Positions 20,940 to 30,833 are shown, counted from the stretch's first letter. The stretch is 64,000 bases of DNA from Afipia sp. 1NLS2 (GCF_000178995.1 NZ_ADVZ01000001.1:248001-312000), one strand, 5' to 3'. Numbers and translations are program-made. Notes: generated by a model not told the origin, from the letters alone.

Positions 20940-23021
20940 TCAGCGGAATGTTGCCCAGCCGGCATCCGGCTTGAAGCGTTCTCCATATTTCGCCGCCAAT
21001 GCCGAAAGCGCATTGGCGACATTCTCCGGACCCCGCTCACGCGCATAATTCAGCGGTCCGCCGCGGAACGGCGCATAGCCGGTGCCGAAGATCATCGCGC
21101 CGTCCACGGTGTCTGGATTATCGACGATGCCTTCGCGCAGGCACGCAACGCAGACATTCGACATCGGCAGCACCAGACGGTCGATCATGTCCGGCGTCGC
21201 ATGCACATGGGCATGGCCCTTCTGCACGCGGCCATCCTTCCACTCATAGAAGCCACGGCCGGTCTTGCGGCCAAGCTCGCCCTTGGCGACCTTTTCACGC
21301 AGCCATTCCGGGGCGGACGGAATGGAATCGCCGAGCTTGGCGCGCAACTCGTCGCCGACCGCAAGGCAGATGTCGAGACCGACCTGATCGGCGAGCTCGA
21401 TAGGTCCCATCGGCATGCCGAACTTTTCTGCCGCCTCGTCGATGGTGAGCTTGTCGATCTTCTCGTCGAGCATCAGCAGCGCTTCCATCAGGTATGGCAT
21501 CAGCGCCCGGTTGACGAGGAAGCCGGGCGAGCTTTTCACCGGCAGCGGCAGACGATCGATGCCACCGACAAACTTCATCGCGTTCGCAAGCGCTTCACGG
21601 TCCACCTGATCGTGGCTGATCACCTCGACAAGTTGCAGCCGCGAGACCGGATTGAAGAAGTGAATGCCGAGCAGCCGTTCGGGCCGCTGCAACGACGTAC
21701 GCAATTCTTCCAGTGGAATGCTGGAGGTGTTGGTCGCCAGAATGGCCTCCGGCTTCATCACCTTCTCGAGTCCGGCGTAGATCGACTGCTTGAGCTGCAG
21801 CTTTTCCGGCACCGCCTCGATAATGAGATCGGCGTGTTTGGCACCCTCACCTGTCATATCCGGGATCAGGCGATCCAGTTCGTCACGTTGGCCGATACGG
21901 CTGCGGGTGATTTTTGAGAACAGATCGGACGCGCGCTTCATCGCGCCAGCGATTGCCGCCGACTCCATGTCGGCCAGCGTAACGCGCAGTCCCTGATGTG
22001 CGCACCACGACGCGATGTCACCACCCATCGCGCCGGCGCCGATCACATGGACATGCTTGATCTCGCTCTTGCCGCCCGCAAGCTTCTTCATCTCGTCGCG
22101 CAGGAAGAACACGCGGATGAGGTTCTGCGCGGTCGGCGTTACCATCAATTTCGCAAAAGACGGCTTTTCGGCCTCCAGCATGCCTGCGCGGCTGCCACCG
22201 TGCTTTTCCCACAGATCGATCAGCGCATAGGGCGCGGGATAATTCTCCTGCGGCGCTTTCTTGCGGGTCTCGGAACGCATCCGCGACGCCAGCAGGCCAC
22301 GAACCGGGCCGAAGTTCATCACCTTGGGCAGCATCGAACGGTTGCGCTTCAGGCGGCCGAAGATCGCATCCTTCACCGCACCACGCACATGGCGCTCTTG
22401 CGTCACTGCATCGACAAGACCGAGCGATTTCGCCTTGCGCGCCTCGACTGTCTTGCCCGTTAGCATCATGGTCATCGCTTCAAGCGGATTGAACAGGTGC
22501 GTCGAACGTGCCGTACCGCCGAACCCTGGATGCAGACCAAGCAACACTTCGGGGAAACCGAAGCGCGCGCCGTCGATCGCGATTCGCATGTTGCAGGCGA
22601 GGACGACTTCCAGACCGCCGCCGAGACAGAAACCGTGGATGACCGCGACCGTCGGCAGCTTGATGTTTTCAAGCCGGTTCAGGATGTCGTGGCCCCGCCC
22701 GAGTTGCTGTTCGACGAGAGCCGGATCGGACAGACCGCGAAATTCAGTGATATCCGCACCCGCGATGAAGCCGGAACGCTTCGCCGAGCGGATGACGAGT
22801 CCGGCGGGACGCTCGCTCTCCAGCGCGGTGAGAATTTGCGAGAATTCCTCCAGCACTTCGGTCGACAGCGTATTCGCGCTCGCTCCTTCGCGGTCGAACA
22901 ACAGCCACGCAATGCCGTCTTCGTCGCGTGTCAGCTTGAAATGACGATAGGGCCCGGATGACGGCTGAGGGCCGAGTTCGAGGACGTGGTCCTTCATCAC
23001 ATTGAGGATTTTGCTGTCCAT
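20940..23021 (-). CDS. fadJ: enoyl-CoA hydratase / 3-hydroxyacyl-CoA dehydrogenase
   Basis: The bifunctional beta-oxidation alpha subunit, 693 residues. An N-terminal crotonase domain (about 25-220, with HGFCLGGGLE) is followed by the NAD-binding loop VIGAGAMGGDIA near residue 325 and the C-terminal dehydrogenase domains with FFNPVSRLQLVE. It lies 9 bases after the thiolase gene, its usual partner. I cannot distinguish FadB from FadJ with certainty; size and thiolase type favour the FadJ side. Confidence 0.9.
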   Translation of the reverse strand: MDSKILNVMKDHVLELGPQPSSGPYRHFKLTRDEDGIAWLLFDREGASANTLSTEVLEEFSQILTALESERPAGLVIRSAKRSGFIAGADITEFRGLSDPALVEQQLGRGHDILNRLENIKLPTVAVIHGFCLGGGLEVVLACNMRIAIDGARFGFPEVLLGLHPGFGGTARSTHLFNPLEAMTMMLTGKTVEARKAKSLGLVDAVTQERHVRGAVKDAIFGRLKRNRSMLPKVMNFGPVRGLLASRMRSETRKKAPQENYPAPYALIDLWEKHGGSRAGMLEAEKPSFAKLMVTPTAQNLIRVFFLRDEMKKLAGGKSEIKHVHVIGAGAMGGDIASWCAHQGLRVTLADMESAAIAGAMKRASDLFSKITRSRIGQRDELDRLIPDMTGEGAKHADLIIEAVPEKLQLKQSIYAGLEKVMKPEAILATNTSSIPLEELRTSLQRPERLLGIHFFNPVSRLQLVEVISHDQVDREALANAMKFVGGIDRLPLPVKSSPGFLVNRALMPYLMEALLMLDEKIDKLTIDEAAEKFGMPMGPIELADQVGLDICLAVGDELRAKLGDSIPSAPEWLREKVAKGELGRKTGRGFYEWKDGRVQKGHAHVHATPDMIDRLVLPMSNVCVACLREGIVDNPDTVDGAMIFGTGYAPFRGGPLNYARERGPENVANALSALAAKYGERFKPDAGWATFR

Positions 23022-23030
23022 CGCCGTTTC

Positions 23031-24314
23031 CTAAACCGTCTCGATCAACATGGCGCCGCCGAGGCCGCCACCGATGCATTCCGTCGCAACGCCCCGTTTG
23101 GTACCAAGACGATGCATCGCATTGACCAGATGCAGCACGATGCGATTGCCGCTGGTGCCGACCGGATGGCCGAGGCTGATTGCGCCCCCATCCACATTGA
23201 GCTTTGCCTGATCGATTTCGCCCGCGGCACCGTCGAGGCCGAGGATGTCGCGGCAGAATTTGTCGTCCTTCCAGGCCGCGAGACAGGCGAGCACCTGCGA
23301 AGCGAACGCCTCGTTGATCTCCCAAGTCTCGACGTCCTGAATCGTCATGTTGTTACGCTTGAGCAGCCGGTTTGACGACAGCACCGGGCCGAAGCCCATC
23401 ACGGTTGGATCGAGCCCCGACCATGCGCTGTCGACGATGCGCGCTTTCGGCTTCAGCCCGTATTTATTGACCGCATCTTCCGAAGCCAGAATGGTCCAGC
23501 AAGCGCCGTCGGTGATCTGCGAGGAGTTACCCGCCGTCACCTGTCCCCACGGCCGCTCGAATGCAGGCTTCAGCTTGGCGAGCTTCTCCACCGAGGAATC
23601 GGGCCGCACGCCATCGTCGTGATCGTAGAACTTGCCCTTGCGGTCAAAGGCGGTTTCGACTTCGCCCTTGAGATAACCCTGCGCCTGCGCGTTGGCGAGC
23701 CGCTTATGGCTTTCCACCGCATAGGCATCGGCCTGCTGGCGGGTGATGCCCATCAGATGCGCGATCACTTCCGCAGTCTGCCCCATGTTGAGGTCGGTTA
23801 CCGGATCGGTCAGCCCGCGCTCAAGGCCAATGATCGGCCTGAAGTAAGACGGCCGCAATTTGAAGAACGCCGCGAGCTTCGCAAGCGTCGTGCGCGCCGA
23901 AGCCATGCCTGCGAACCAGCGCACGCCTGACTGCGGAAACACCAGCGGCGAATAGCTCAACGCTTCCGTGCCACCCGTAAGAATCATGTCGGCCTGCCCG
24001 GCCTGAATATAGCGGTAGGCGGTGTCGATCGACTGCATGCCGGAGCCGCAATTGATCTGCACGCCGAAGGCGACCATGTCTTCGCCCATGCCGAGCCGCA
24101 ACGCCGCGACACGCGCCGGATTGACCTCGTCGGCGATGGGGCTGACGCAGCCGACAATGACCTGATCGAACTCGGAGGACTTGAACGGCTGCCGCGCGAG
24201 CAGCGGGCGCCCGGCCTGAACCGCCAGATCGACCGGCGTGAACGGACCCGGACCGCCCTGCGCCTTCAAGAACGGCGTACGGCTGCCATCGATAATATAG
24301 ACAGGACGGGACAT
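23031..24314 (-). CDS. fadI: acetyl-CoA C-acyltransferase (thiolase)
   Basis: A 427-residue thiolase that cleaves 3-ketoacyl-CoA to acetyl-CoA and shortened acyl-CoA. It has the acylated cysteine in NCGSGMQS, the catalytic histidine in SLGHPVG and the second cysteine in ECIGGGLGG. Its start codon shares a base with the fadE stop (TGATG), showing coupling to the dehydrogenase. Confidence 0.92.
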   Translation of the reverse strand: MSRPVYIIDGSRTPFLKAQGGPGPFTPVDLAVQAGRPLLARQPFKSSEFDQVIVGCVSPIADEVNPARVAALRLGMGEDMVAFGVQINCGSGMQSIDTAYRYIQAGQADMILTGGTEALSYSPLVFPQSGVRWFAGMASARTTLAKLAAFFKLRPSYFRPIIGLERGLTDPVTDLNMGQTAEVIAHLMGITRQQADAYAVESHKRLANAQAQGYLKGEVETAFDRKGKFYDHDDGVRPDSSVEKLAKLKPAFERPWGQVTAGNSSQITDGACWTILASEDAVNKYGLKPKARIVDSAWSGLDPTVMGFGPVLSSNRLLKRNNMTIQDVETWEINEAFASQVLACLAAWKDDKFCRDILGLDGAAGEIDQAKLNVDGGAISLGHPVGTSGNRIVLHLVNAMHRLGTKRGVATECIGGGLGGAMLIETV

Positions 24315-26578
24315 CAGCTTGCGGCCCTTTCCGCCGTTGCGGTGGCAGGATGGTTCTGACGGTAGATCGGAGACAGGGCTTCCGGCGCGAAGTCATCGAC
24401 CTCGATCACCTTCGCCACTGCTTCTTGCGCTGTCTTGATTGCTTCCACATCCGCCGCCGTGATGATGCCGCGCGAAGCGGCCTCCTGCCAGTCGCGAATA
24501 TGAGCGGCACGCATTTTCTTTTCAATTGGCTCATTGGCGGTGACGAGCAGGAAAGCGCGCTCCAGCCGTGCCAGCGGCCCGTCGTCGTTCGCGCCAGCAT
24601 GATAAAGGCCCGCCGTGAGGCGATCGCGCTCCGGCGAGGGCGACAGGATCATCTGCGCGCACTGATGCACGACCTTGTCGGACGGGCCCAACGCGTTCGA
24701 TCCGAGCGGCTGCACAACAAATTTCAAGAGCCACGCCACGGGCCGGTTCGGCAGGTTCGCCAGCACTTCGGCGAAACGCAGCTCCATGGTGCGGATGCCG
24801 TTCGCCATTACCCAGCGCAGCGCGGGCAGATCGGCGTCCTGACGCCCTTCGTCTTCCCAGCGCTTCAGGGCGGCCGACAACAGATAAAGCTCGGAGAGAA
24901 TGTCGCCGAACCGCGCCGACAGCATTTCCTTGCGCTTCAGCGCGCCGCCGAGCGTGAGAAGAGCCATATCAGCGCACAGCGCGAACGCGGAGGAATAGCG
25001 CGAGAGCTGGCGATAATAACCGGTCGCGGCTCCTGCATCGGGTGCCGGCGCGAACAGGCCGCCGGTCCAGCTTCGGCCCCAGGCCCGGAACAGGTTGGTG
25101 AAGGCGTGGCCGACATGCTTCCAGAACGATTGATCGAACGCGTCCAGTCCCGCATCTTTATCCGGGTTGCCGATCGCATTGATCTCGGCCAACAGATAGG
25201 GATGCGCGCGCGTCGCGCCCTGCCCAAACACGATCAGATTCCGCGTGAGAATATTCGCACCCTCCACCGTAATCGCCACCGGCACCGAACGGTAAAGGTT
25301 GCCCATGTAGTTCTGCGGGCCTTCAATGATCGCCTTGCCGCCATGAATGTCCATCGCGTCATCGACGACGATCCGCAGCCGCTCGGTCGCATGCAGCTTC
25401 ATGATGCCGGAAATGACGGCGGGATGCTTACCCTGATTGAGCGCCGCGCAGGTCAGCCGCCGCGCGGCATCAAGCTGATAGGCCGTGCCCGCGATACGCG
25501 CGAGCGGCTCCTCGATGCCCTCGAACTTGCCGATCGGCACCTTGAACTGTTCGCGGACGCGCGCGTAGGCGCCCGCATTGCGTGCGCAGTAAGCCGCCCC
25601 CGAAGCCGACTGCGATGGCAACGAAATGCCGCGCCCCGCCGCCAGCGCGCTCATCAGCATCTTCCAGCCCTGGCCGATCCGCGCCTGCCCGCCGATGACG
25701 TAGTCCATCGGAATGAAAACGTCCTTGCCCCAGTTCGGGCCATTCTGAAACACCTGCATCGCAGGCAGATGACGATGGCCGATGGTGACGCCGGGCAAAT
25801 TCGTCGGGATCAGCGCGACGGTGATGCCAAGGTCCTCCGCTCCGCCCAGAAGGTGGTCGGGATCGCGCGCTTTGAAAGCAAGACCGAGCAGCGTCGAGAC
25901 GGGGCCCAGCGTAATGTAGCGCTTGTGCCAGTTGAGCCGAAGGCCGATCACCTCCTGTCCCTCGAACGTGCCCTTGCACACGACGCCGGTGTCGGTCATC
26001 GACGCGGCATCCGAACCCGCCTCCGGGCTGGTGAGGCCGAAGCAGGGAATTTCGCGGCCAGCCGCCAAGCCCGGCAACCATTTATCCTGCTGCGCGCGGG
26101 TGCCGAATTTCATCAGCAATTCGCCCGGCCCGAGCGAATTCGGCACCATCACGGTGACGGCGGCGGCAATGGAACGCGAGGAGATTTTCCGGATCACTTC
26201 CGAATGCGCGAAGGGCGAGAAGCCCAACCCTCCGAATTCCTTCGGGATGATCATGCCGAGAAACTTGTTGGCCTTGATGAAGGCCCAGACTTCGGGCGGC
26301 AGATCGCGCCATTCCCCGTTGACCTTCCAGTCGTCCACCATGGCGCAGAGTTCTTCGACCGGACCCGCGAGAAACGCCTGCTCCTCATCCGTCAATTTCG
26401 CCGGTGCATTGGCCAGGAGCTTCGACCAGTCCGGGTTGCCGGTGAACAGGTCCGCATCCCACCATACATCGCCCGCTTCCAGAGCCTCGCGCTCGGTGTC
26501 GGACATCGCCGGAAGAACTTTGTGAGCCCACGCAAAGATCGGACGCGTCAGAACATCGCGGCGGAAGGAGAAGCTCAT
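24314..26578 (-). CDS. fadE: acyl-CoA dehydrogenase, FadE type
   Basis: The first enzyme of the beta-oxidation cycle, a FAD-dependent acyl-CoA dehydrogenase of the long FadE class. From the ATG at 26578 it has 754 residues; AAGGA lies about 10 bases upstream. The acyl-CoA dehydrogenase core includes FGLTSPEAGSDAAS and IHGGKAIIEGPQNY. The extended C-terminal region is typical of FadE. The frame is open 12 codons further upstream. It leads the fadE-fadI-fadJ-thioesterase operon; no FadR or TetR regulator gene is next to it. Confidence 0.92.
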   Translation of the reverse strand: MSFSFRRDVLTRPIFAWAHKVLPAMSDTEREALEAGDVWWDADLFTGNPDWSKLLANAPAKLTDEEQAFLAGPVEELCAMVDDWKVNGEWRDLPPEVWAFIKANKFLGMIIPKEFGGLGFSPFAHSEVIRKISSRSIAAAVTVMVPNSLGPGELLMKFGTRAQQDKWLPGLAAGREIPCFGLTSPEAGSDAASMTDTGVVCKGTFEGQEVIGLRLNWHKRYITLGPVSTLLGLAFKARDPDHLLGGAEDLGITVALIPTNLPGVTIGHRHLPAMQVFQNGPNWGKDVFIPMDYVIGGQARIGQGWKMLMSALAAGRGISLPSQSASGAAYCARNAGAYARVREQFKVPIGKFEGIEEPLARIAGTAYQLDAARRLTCAALNQGKHPAVISGIMKLHATERLRIVVDDAMDIHGGKAIIEGPQNYMGNLYRSVPVAITVEGANILTRNLIVFGQGATRAHPYLLAEINAIGNPDKDAGLDAFDQSFWKHVGHAFTNLFRAWGRSWTGGLFAPAPDAGAATGYYRQLSRYSSAFALCADMALLTLGGALKRKEMLSARFGDILSELYLLSAALKRWEDEGRQDADLPALRWVMANGIRTMELRFAEVLANLPNRPVAWLLKFVVQPLGSNALGPSDKVVHQCAQMILSPSPERDRLTAGLYHAGANDDGPLARLERAFLLVTANEPIEKKMRAAHIRDWQEAASRGIITAADVEAIKTAQEAVAKVIEVDDFAPEALSPIYRQNHPATATAERAAS

Positions 26579-26896
26579 GGAGGCGTCCTTTTCGGTACGG
26601 GCAGAATAGCCCATCGGCGGACAAGAAGGCGGGACTTTGAAATATCAACAATATGAGCCTGGACTGCACTCTCCTTACAAATTCTCACCATCGATCCTGA
26701 ATTGATCCCCGCGCGGCATCGAATCTCAACATCGTGAATGAGATTATACGAAGTCGGAGATGCTTTCAGGTGATCTTCCCCACCTGCAGTAGAGGTACGT
26801 TTTCTGCCGGCCCACCCGTCCTATACCGTGCATGCAAAATTCGGCCATTGCTTTTCATGTTCCCCCGATTTTTCATTTATTTCAGATTGTTAGGCA
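26579..26896. other. intergenic region between fadE and csbD
   Basis: It should hold the fadE promoter on the minus strand. The part from about 26640 is relatively AT-rich. I see no convincing gene, repeat or hairpin. Confidence 0.5.
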
Positions 26897-26921
26897 GGAA
26901 CGTGCACGGCGCCCCGGTGTT
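26897..26921 (+). promoter_or_regulatory. EcfG-type stress promoter, GGAAC-N16-TGTT
   Basis: GGAAC at 26897-26901 and TGTT at 26918-26921 are 16 bases apart. This matches the GGAAC-N16/17-cGTT consensus except for the weakly conserved first base of the second box. It lies 31 bases before the csbD start codon. CsbD proteins are general-stress proteins, so the context supports the call. Confidence 0.6.
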
Positions 26922-26952
26922 TCCCCCGCGAACCTCAAGCAAGGAGTTTGCA

Positions 26953-27168
26953 ATGGGTAGCACCACCGACAAGATCAAGGGCAACGCCAACGAAGCCATC
27001 GGCAAGGCCAAGCAGGGAATCGGCGAAGCCACCGGCTCGGATCGCCTGCAGGGCGAAGGCGCGATGCAGGAAGCCAAGGGCCACGTCCAGAAAGCGGTCG
27101 GCGATGCGAAGGACGCTGCCAAGGAGGCCGTGGACAAGGCCGCCGCCGCGGCCAAGCGCAACCTCTGA
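26953..27168 (+). CDS. CsbD-family stress protein
   Basis: A 71-residue, very hydrophilic helical protein rich in Ala, Lys and Glu/Gln with repeated [18 protein letters not shown] segments, the CsbD signature. Members are induced by general stress but their biochemical role is unknown. A strong AAGGAG sits before the ATG at 26953. The upstream in-frame extension to 26734 has no recognisable protein. A Rho-independent terminator follows 21 bases after the stop. Confidence 0.88.
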   Translation: MGSTTDKIKGNANEAIGKAKQGIGEATGSDRLQGEGAMQEAKGHVQKAVGDAKDAAKEAVDKAAAAAKRNL

Positions 27169-27189
27169 TCGCGCGATCAACCTGACGAT

Positions 27190-27218
27190 AAAGCCGGCCT
27201 TCGGGCCGGCTTTATTTT
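27190..27218 (+). terminator. Rho-independent terminator of csbD
   Basis: AAAGCCGGCC, a TTCG tetraloop and GGCCGGCTTT form a perfect 10-bp stem followed by ATTTT. It lies between csbD and the convergent decarboxylase-like gene and, with A-runs on the left side, could serve both strands. Confidence 0.9.
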
Positions 27219-27226
27219 GCTCGTTG

Positions 27227-27628
27227 TTATTTCCCCTCGCCTGACGGCAGCGCACCTGTTTCTTTCAGCACCTCGTGCGCCGTCTTGAAGGCCTCAAGGC
27301 CCGCCGGCACGCCGCAATAGGTGGTGGCGTGGATCAGGATTTCCTTGATCTCATCCACCGTTACGCCATTGTTGAGCGCGCCTTTGACATGCAGCCGCAA
27401 CTCGGCCGGCTTGTTCAACGCCGTCAGCATCGCGATGTTGATCATACTGCGCGTTTTGCGCGACAGGCCAGGGCGGGCCCAGGCATGACCCCAGCACCAT
27501 TCAGTCGTAATGGTCTGGAAGGCCATCATGAAATCGTCGGCACGCGCGAGGCTGCCATCGACATAATCGGCGCCCAGCACCTCGCGCCGGACCTTTAGCC
27601 CGCGTTCGAACTTCTCACTCCGTGCCAT
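27227..27628 (-). CDS. carboxymuconolactone decarboxylase family protein (PcaC-like)
   Basis: A 133-residue CMD-fold protein. It has PAELRLHVKGALNNGV and the C-terminal HATTYCGVPAG motif, close to PcaC, which decarboxylates 4-carboxymuconolactone in the protocatechuate branch. No other pca gene is nearby, and many relatives are peroxidase-like or uncharacterised, so the substrate is uncertain. It is 18 bases after pabC and on the same strand. Confidence 0.8.
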   Translation of the reverse strand: MARSEKFERGLKVRREVLGADYVDGSLARADDFMMAFQTITTEWCWGHAWARPGLSRKTRSMINIAMLTALNKPAELRLHVKGALNNGVTVDEIKEILIHATTYCGVPAGLEAFKTAHEVLKETGALPSGEGK

Positions 27629-27646
27629 TCCTCATCTCCCGATTAA

Positions 27647-28453
27647 TTATGGTGTCTCATAAAGTGCAGCGACGGGCTCTTCATCGATGCATGGCGGAAG
27701 CTTTCTGCCTTCGATCTCGATGATGTCGTAACATCCAAGACTGTTGCTGATGAACGCAGCATCGACAGAACGCAGATCGGCCTCTGTAAGCGAGGCCTCC
27801 CTTGCGCTTATCTGCCCGAGAATTTTTGCGCGCGCGATACCGGGAAGAATTCCATCGTTCACAGGCGGCGTGACCCACTCGCCTGCAACCCGCGCAAACA
27901 GGTTTCCGACCGTGGCGCAAACGGCGTGGCTACGCGTGTTTAGCATCAACGCATCGGTTGCACCGCGCACCAAAGCCTCACGCCGCGCCAGAATATTGTC
28001 CCCGTAATTAAGTGACTTGATCTGTGATAGCGGTGAGTATTCGTTACGCTTGGTCGATCGCGCAATCACTACCCGTTGCGGCACTCCGAGCGTAGCTGTG
28101 GGGGCGCAGGTCATCAGCAGCGTCGGCATCACCTTCTCTGCAACCCAGAGCCCGCGCTTTATCGCCGGGCCCCGGGTCAGAGTGATGCGAACTGCACTTC
28201 GTGGAAATCTGTTTTCGCGCAACAGCCCGGTGACGGCTGATTCAAGCGCCCGATCATCAAAGTCCACAGAGAGAGCAAGCACGGACGCACCTTCGCGCAG
28301 ACGACGTAGATGCTCAGGAAGCCAGACAGGTTTTTCACCGACCCCGAGCAGCGTCTCGAAAATGCCATCCGCCAGCGTGAAACCACGATCCGCAATCGAC
28401 AGCCACGCATCCTTCTCGTCGAGAAATGCTCCGTTGAGCCAGACCTGCGTCAC
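27647..28453 (-). CDS. pabC: class IV aminotransferase, probable aminodeoxychorismate lyase
   Basis: A 268-residue PLP enzyme of the branched-chain aminotransferase/lyase fold. The likely PLP lysine lies in IKSLNYGDN. Aminodeoxychorismate lyase releases 4-aminobenzoate for folate. The assignment leans on context: its start overlaps the stop of the pabAB fusion by four bases. D-amino-acid or branched-chain aminotransferase activity cannot be excluded from sequence alone. Confidence 0.78.
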   Translation of the reverse strand: MTQVWLNGAFLDEKDAWLSIADRGFTLADGIFETLLGVGEKPVWLPEHLRRLREGASVLALSVDFDDRALESAVTGLLRENRFPRSAVRITLTRGPAIKRGLWVAEKVMPTLLMTCAPTATLGVPQRVVIARSTKRNEYSPLSQIKSLNYGDNILARREALVRGATDALMLNTRSHAVCATVGNLFARVAGEWVTPPVNDGILPGIARAKILGQISAREASLTEADLRSVDAAFISNSLGCYDIIEIEGRKLPPCIDEEPVAALYETP

Positions 28454-30552
28454 GAGGCGTGCTCCTCGATCCGGGCCTGTGCGCGATCCGAGAGCCGATA
28501 CAGGCCTTCATCAAACCGGCCGAACGCGGCCACGACCAGTGCCTTGATCGATGCCTGCGCTTTCAGCAGCATTTCGGCGTATTCCGCCTGCGGTATTGAT
28601 GCCGCCACGACACCGCCGCCAACACCGATGGTGAAGCGGCCTTGCTCCACAACGATGGTTCGGATGACGATGGACAAGTCGGCTGCACCATCGTCACCAA
28701 TCCATCCCAGCGCGCCCGAATAAATTCCGCGCGCGCGCCTTTCCAGCCGGTCGATGATCTCCAGTGTCCGCAGTTTCGGTGCACCCGTCATCGATCCACC
28801 GGGGAAAGCCGCCTGCAACAGATCGACCACTGCGCAATCGGGCCGCAACGTACCGCGCACCGTACTGACAAGCTGATGAACGGTTTCATAGCTTTCCACA
28901 CCGAACAATTCACTGACGTGCACGGTGCCGGGCTCACAACAGCGCGACAAATCATTGCGCAGGAGGTCGACGATCATCGCATTCTCGGCGCGGTCCTTGC
29001 GGCTCTGGCGCAGGCCCTCGCGCAATTCATGATCGCGGCGCGGATCAGGATCGCGCCGCGCCGTGCCCTTGATCGGCTTGGTTTCGACCTCGCCTTTTGT
29101 ATCGGCCGACAAAAACCGTTCCGGCGAGGCACTTAGCACCGCGCCACCCGGCCAGCGTACAAACGCTGCGAATGGCGCCGGGTTGATCCTGCGCATCACG
29201 CGATAGACATCAAGCGGATCAAGGTCGGCCTCGCATGACAGTTCGTTGGTCAGGCAGACCTGATAGCTCTCGCCTTCCCGGATCGCATGCAGGCATTCCT
29301 CGACGCTGGCGCGATAGTCTCGCTCGCCTTTCGCCATGACGACATCGAGCGGCCTCGTGCCATGAGGGACGACGGAAGGCGGCGCTTGCAAACGCGCGAT
29401 GACGGATTCCATCTCATCCAGCCATTGCCGCGCGCGAAGTTCGTGCTCCGGCGCATCGATAGCAATCAGATAACTTTTGCCGTCAACGTGATCGACTGCA
29501 ATGAAGCGATCGGCGCGGATCAGCAGGCTGTCGGGCGTCGGCGCATGGCGACGAACCCGAGATCCGCAATCCTGCTGTAATTCATAACCGAACCAGCCTA
29601 CATACCCGCCCGTGAACGGGCACGGCGGCGGCGTTTGCGGCAACGCCTGTGGCTGCATTTTCAGATAATCGAAAATGTTGCCGCCATGACGGAAGCGTTC
29701 GCCGCCACGCTCCACCTCAACAAACCCATCCGCGCAATCATAGCTGACGATTTCCGCGTTCGGCCCCGATGCGTCGCCAAGATACGACCATCGCGACAGG
29801 CCGGGCTCAACAAGGCTGCTGTCGAGCCAGAAAGCATGGGGCGACGTGGCGAACAACGAGCAGAACGCCGCCTCCGTATCGAGCGCGCGCGGCAGTTCGC
29901 GCCAGAAGGCCTTCCACGTGCTGGAAGGCTGTGGCACGTCGCGAGGTCGTCTCGCCGAACGCCGCACAACACCCGCACTGCCGGACAAATCCCGGAAATT
30001 TTTCAGCAAGCGCCGCCCATGCTCGGTCAGAATCGATTCGGGATGAAACTGCACACCCCATTGCGGCTTCTCGCGATGCGCGATTGCCATCAGCAGACCG
30101 TCCTCGGTCCATGCGATCTCTTTCAGATGCGACGGCAACGGTCGCTCGATCATGAAGGAATGATAGCGTCCCGCCGCGAAAGGTGATGGCACGCCCGCAA
30201 ATATCGGATCGCCATCATGGCGCACCAGCGACGCCTCACCATGCACCAGCGACGGCGCATACGCGAGTCTTCCGCCTGCCTCCATCGCCAATCCCTGAAA
30301 GCCGAGACACACGCCGAGCACCGGAACATTCGCCTTCAGTAACGCATCGCGCGACAGGCCAAAATCAGAGGCGCGATCCGGACGGCCGGGACCCGGCGAG
30401 ATCACGATATTGCCGAACGGCTCTCTCGAAATTTCGTCCCACGTCGTGGCGTCATTCTTCACCACCACCGGCGCGGACTGATTTATGTCCGCAATCAGGT
30501 CGGCGAGGTTATAGGTGAAAGAGTCGTAGTTATCGATGATGAGGGTTTTCAT
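28450..30552 (-). CDS. pabB: aminodeoxychorismate synthase, fused glutaminase (PabA) and synthase (PabB)
   Basis: The enzyme converts chorismate and glutamine to 4-amino-4-deoxychorismate for folate. From the ATG at 30552 it has 700 residues. The N-terminal class I glutaminase domain (about 1-195) has the nucleophile in GVCLGFQG and a later HPESI. The chorismate-binding domain follows with GGSMTGAPK. PIKGT, rather than the PIAGT of anthranilate synthase, marks it as PabB. The frame extends 18 codons upstream without an obvious benefit. It is coupled to pabC. Confidence 0.88.
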   Translation of the reverse strand: MKTLIIDNYDSFTYNLADLIADINQSAPVVVKNDATTWDEISREPFGNIVISPGPGRPDRASDFGLSRDALLKANVPVLGVCLGFQGLAMEAGGRLAYAPSLVHGEASLVRHDGDPIFAGVPSPFAAGRYHSFMIERPLPSHLKEIAWTEDGLLMAIAHREKPQWGVQFHPESILTEHGRRLLKNFRDLSGSAGVVRRSARRPRDVPQPSSTWKAFWRELPRALDTEAAFCSLFATSPHAFWLDSSLVEPGLSRWSYLGDASGPNAEIVSYDCADGFVEVERGGERFRHGGNIFDYLKMQPQALPQTPPPCPFTGGYVGWFGYELQQDCGSRVRRHAPTPDSLLIRADRFIAVDHVDGKSYLIAIDAPEHELRARQWLDEMESVIARLQAPPSVVPHGTRPLDVVMAKGERDYRASVEECLHAIREGESYQVCLTNELSCEADLDPLDVYRVMRRINPAPFAAFVRWPGGAVLSASPERFLSADTKGEVETKPIKGTARRDPDPRRDHELREGLRQSRKDRAENAMIVDLLRNDLSRCCEPGTVHVSELFGVESYETVHQLVSTVRGTLRPDCAVVDLLQAAFPGGSMTGAPKLRTLEIIDRLERRARGIYSGALGWIGDDGAADLSIVIRTIVVEQGRFTIGVGGGVVAASIPQAEYAEMLLKAQASIKALVVAAFGRFDEGLYRLSDRAQARIEEHAS

Positions 30553-30771
30553 CGCCGCCGAGGCAAAACTGCCATTGTGGTTTCCGCCGCACCCGATCCT
30601 GACCATGGCTTATATAATGGTCGGATCAGCTATCTCCGGCAGGCCGGCGCGGCATCATGACCGCCGGAAAGACCACCCAAGATCGCGGCAATTATGCGCC
30701 AAATCCGCAAGCCTCCGCAACACGGCGGTAGGCCTGCTCCCATGGGACGCGGCCCATTTCCTGTCATGTCC
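30553..30771. other. intergenic region between pabAB and flbD
   Basis: It probably contains the pabAB promoter, reading on the minus strand. I see no gene here; the flbD terminator lies just beyond. Confidence 0.4.
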
Positions 30772-30804
30772 ATAAGAAAAATGGCGGCCCACGGCCGCCA
30801 TTTT
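30772..30804 (-). terminator. Rho-independent terminator of the fliF-flbD operon
   Basis: On the minus strand AAAATGGCGGCC, a 3-base loop and GGCCGCCATTTT form a perfect 12-bp stem that runs into TTCTT. It lies 30 bases past the flbD stop. Confidence 0.85.
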
Positions 30805-30833
30805 GAACCGGTTGAGAATATCGGGAGCGGCGT

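Noticed and set aside
24350-26656. 768-codon plus-strand open frame
   Set aside because: It is antisense to the well-supported fadE gene, is Arg/His-rich and shows no domain; long antisense frames are common in GC-rich DNA.
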